Made by a program: the position numbers and the translations under genes | Shown here: positions 17,516 to 17,591 of the stretch, one piece after another | Numbering within the stretch: the first letter of the stretch is position 1 | Layout: every line of letters starts with the position of its first letter | Assembly (NCBI RefSeq): GCF_001949145.1 | Contig: NW_019091620.1 | Span: 498,330-515,920, forward strand | Direction: 5' to 3' | DNA from: Acanthaster planci | Taxonomy: Eukaryota > Echinodermata > Asteroidea > Valvatida > Acanthasteridae | Length of the DNA stretch: 17,591 nt | Notes under the pieces: model-generated | What the model saw: only the letters and a program-made list of their open reading frames with translations | Databases searched by the model: none | Told to the model about the DNA's origin: nothing

Positions 17516-17591
17516 TTTAGTGTTGTCTATTTTAACCCTCCTTTGGTTTTACAGCACAAATGTTTTCTATATGGAACTCAAACATGCAAAC

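Larger units (their letters stand above)
10760..17591 (+). other. ATP9B: Intron 3 of the ATP9 gene (start; at least 6.8 kb)
   Basis: It begins with a consensus donor GTAAGT. The next exon should start in phase 0 with a first-helix sequence of the type VLYEQFKFFLNLYF. No such sequence follows any acceptor before the window ends, so the intron continues beyond it. The transposon remnants are listed separately. In 10860-11340 I see only a short hairpin (TGCAGCCC at 10895-10902 and GGGCTGCA at 10934-10941) and TA-rich sequence. In 11730-13120 I see no gene, only TACATGTA palindromes. Confidence 0.65.

Overview
The window looks like intron-rich DNA of a marine invertebrate animal, probably a deuterostome such as an echinoderm, hemichordate or amphioxus. 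The evidence is animal-type splice sites, several classes of decaying transposon, and many dispersed TACATGTA and AGGCCTA-type motifs. The species cannot be fixed from sequence alone.

The one host gene I can identify is the 5' end of a class-2 P4-ATPase (phospholipid flippase) of the ATP9A/ATP9B family on the + strand. Three exons are visible: 2734-2822 (start codon to first donor), 10044-10196 and 10609-10759. All splice phases agree, giving 131 residues that end just before the first membrane helices. The rest of the gene lies beyond the right edge. Intron 1 is about 7.2 kb, intron 2 is 412 bp, and intron 3 is at least 6.8 kb and runs off the window.

Bases 1-2733 are upstream DNA. It is comparatively CpG-rich and holds a diverged inverted-repeat pair (353-384 and 1695-1728), a CGACG-rich simple repeat block (1818-2250) containing a near-perfect palindrome, and a short stretch next to the start codon with ETS-like and YY1/TISU-like motifs. 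Weak, unassigned coding-like stretches lie at 2-208 and 1175-1640.

Intron 1 contains a foldback repeat (5042-5378), an internally deleted Penelope-like retroelement on the - strand (about 7270-8620) and a degenerate repeat zone (9330-9700).

Intron 3 contains a scrap of non-LTR reverse transcriptase (11348-11476) and a nested transposon stack. A Tc1-like DNA transposon (from 13336) was invaded by a 62-bp TTAA-flanked element and by a 305-bp TTAA-flanked MITE, and its coding region breaks off where an almost full-length but dead CR1/jockey-type LINE (about 14600-17515) begins. Apart from the flippase, none of the coding sequence appears functional.

The most unusual signals are the large excess of the palindrome TACATGTA, with CATGTA units that seem to have been added in frame inside conserved retroelement motifs, and the tiny CCCTAAC...TTAA elements.
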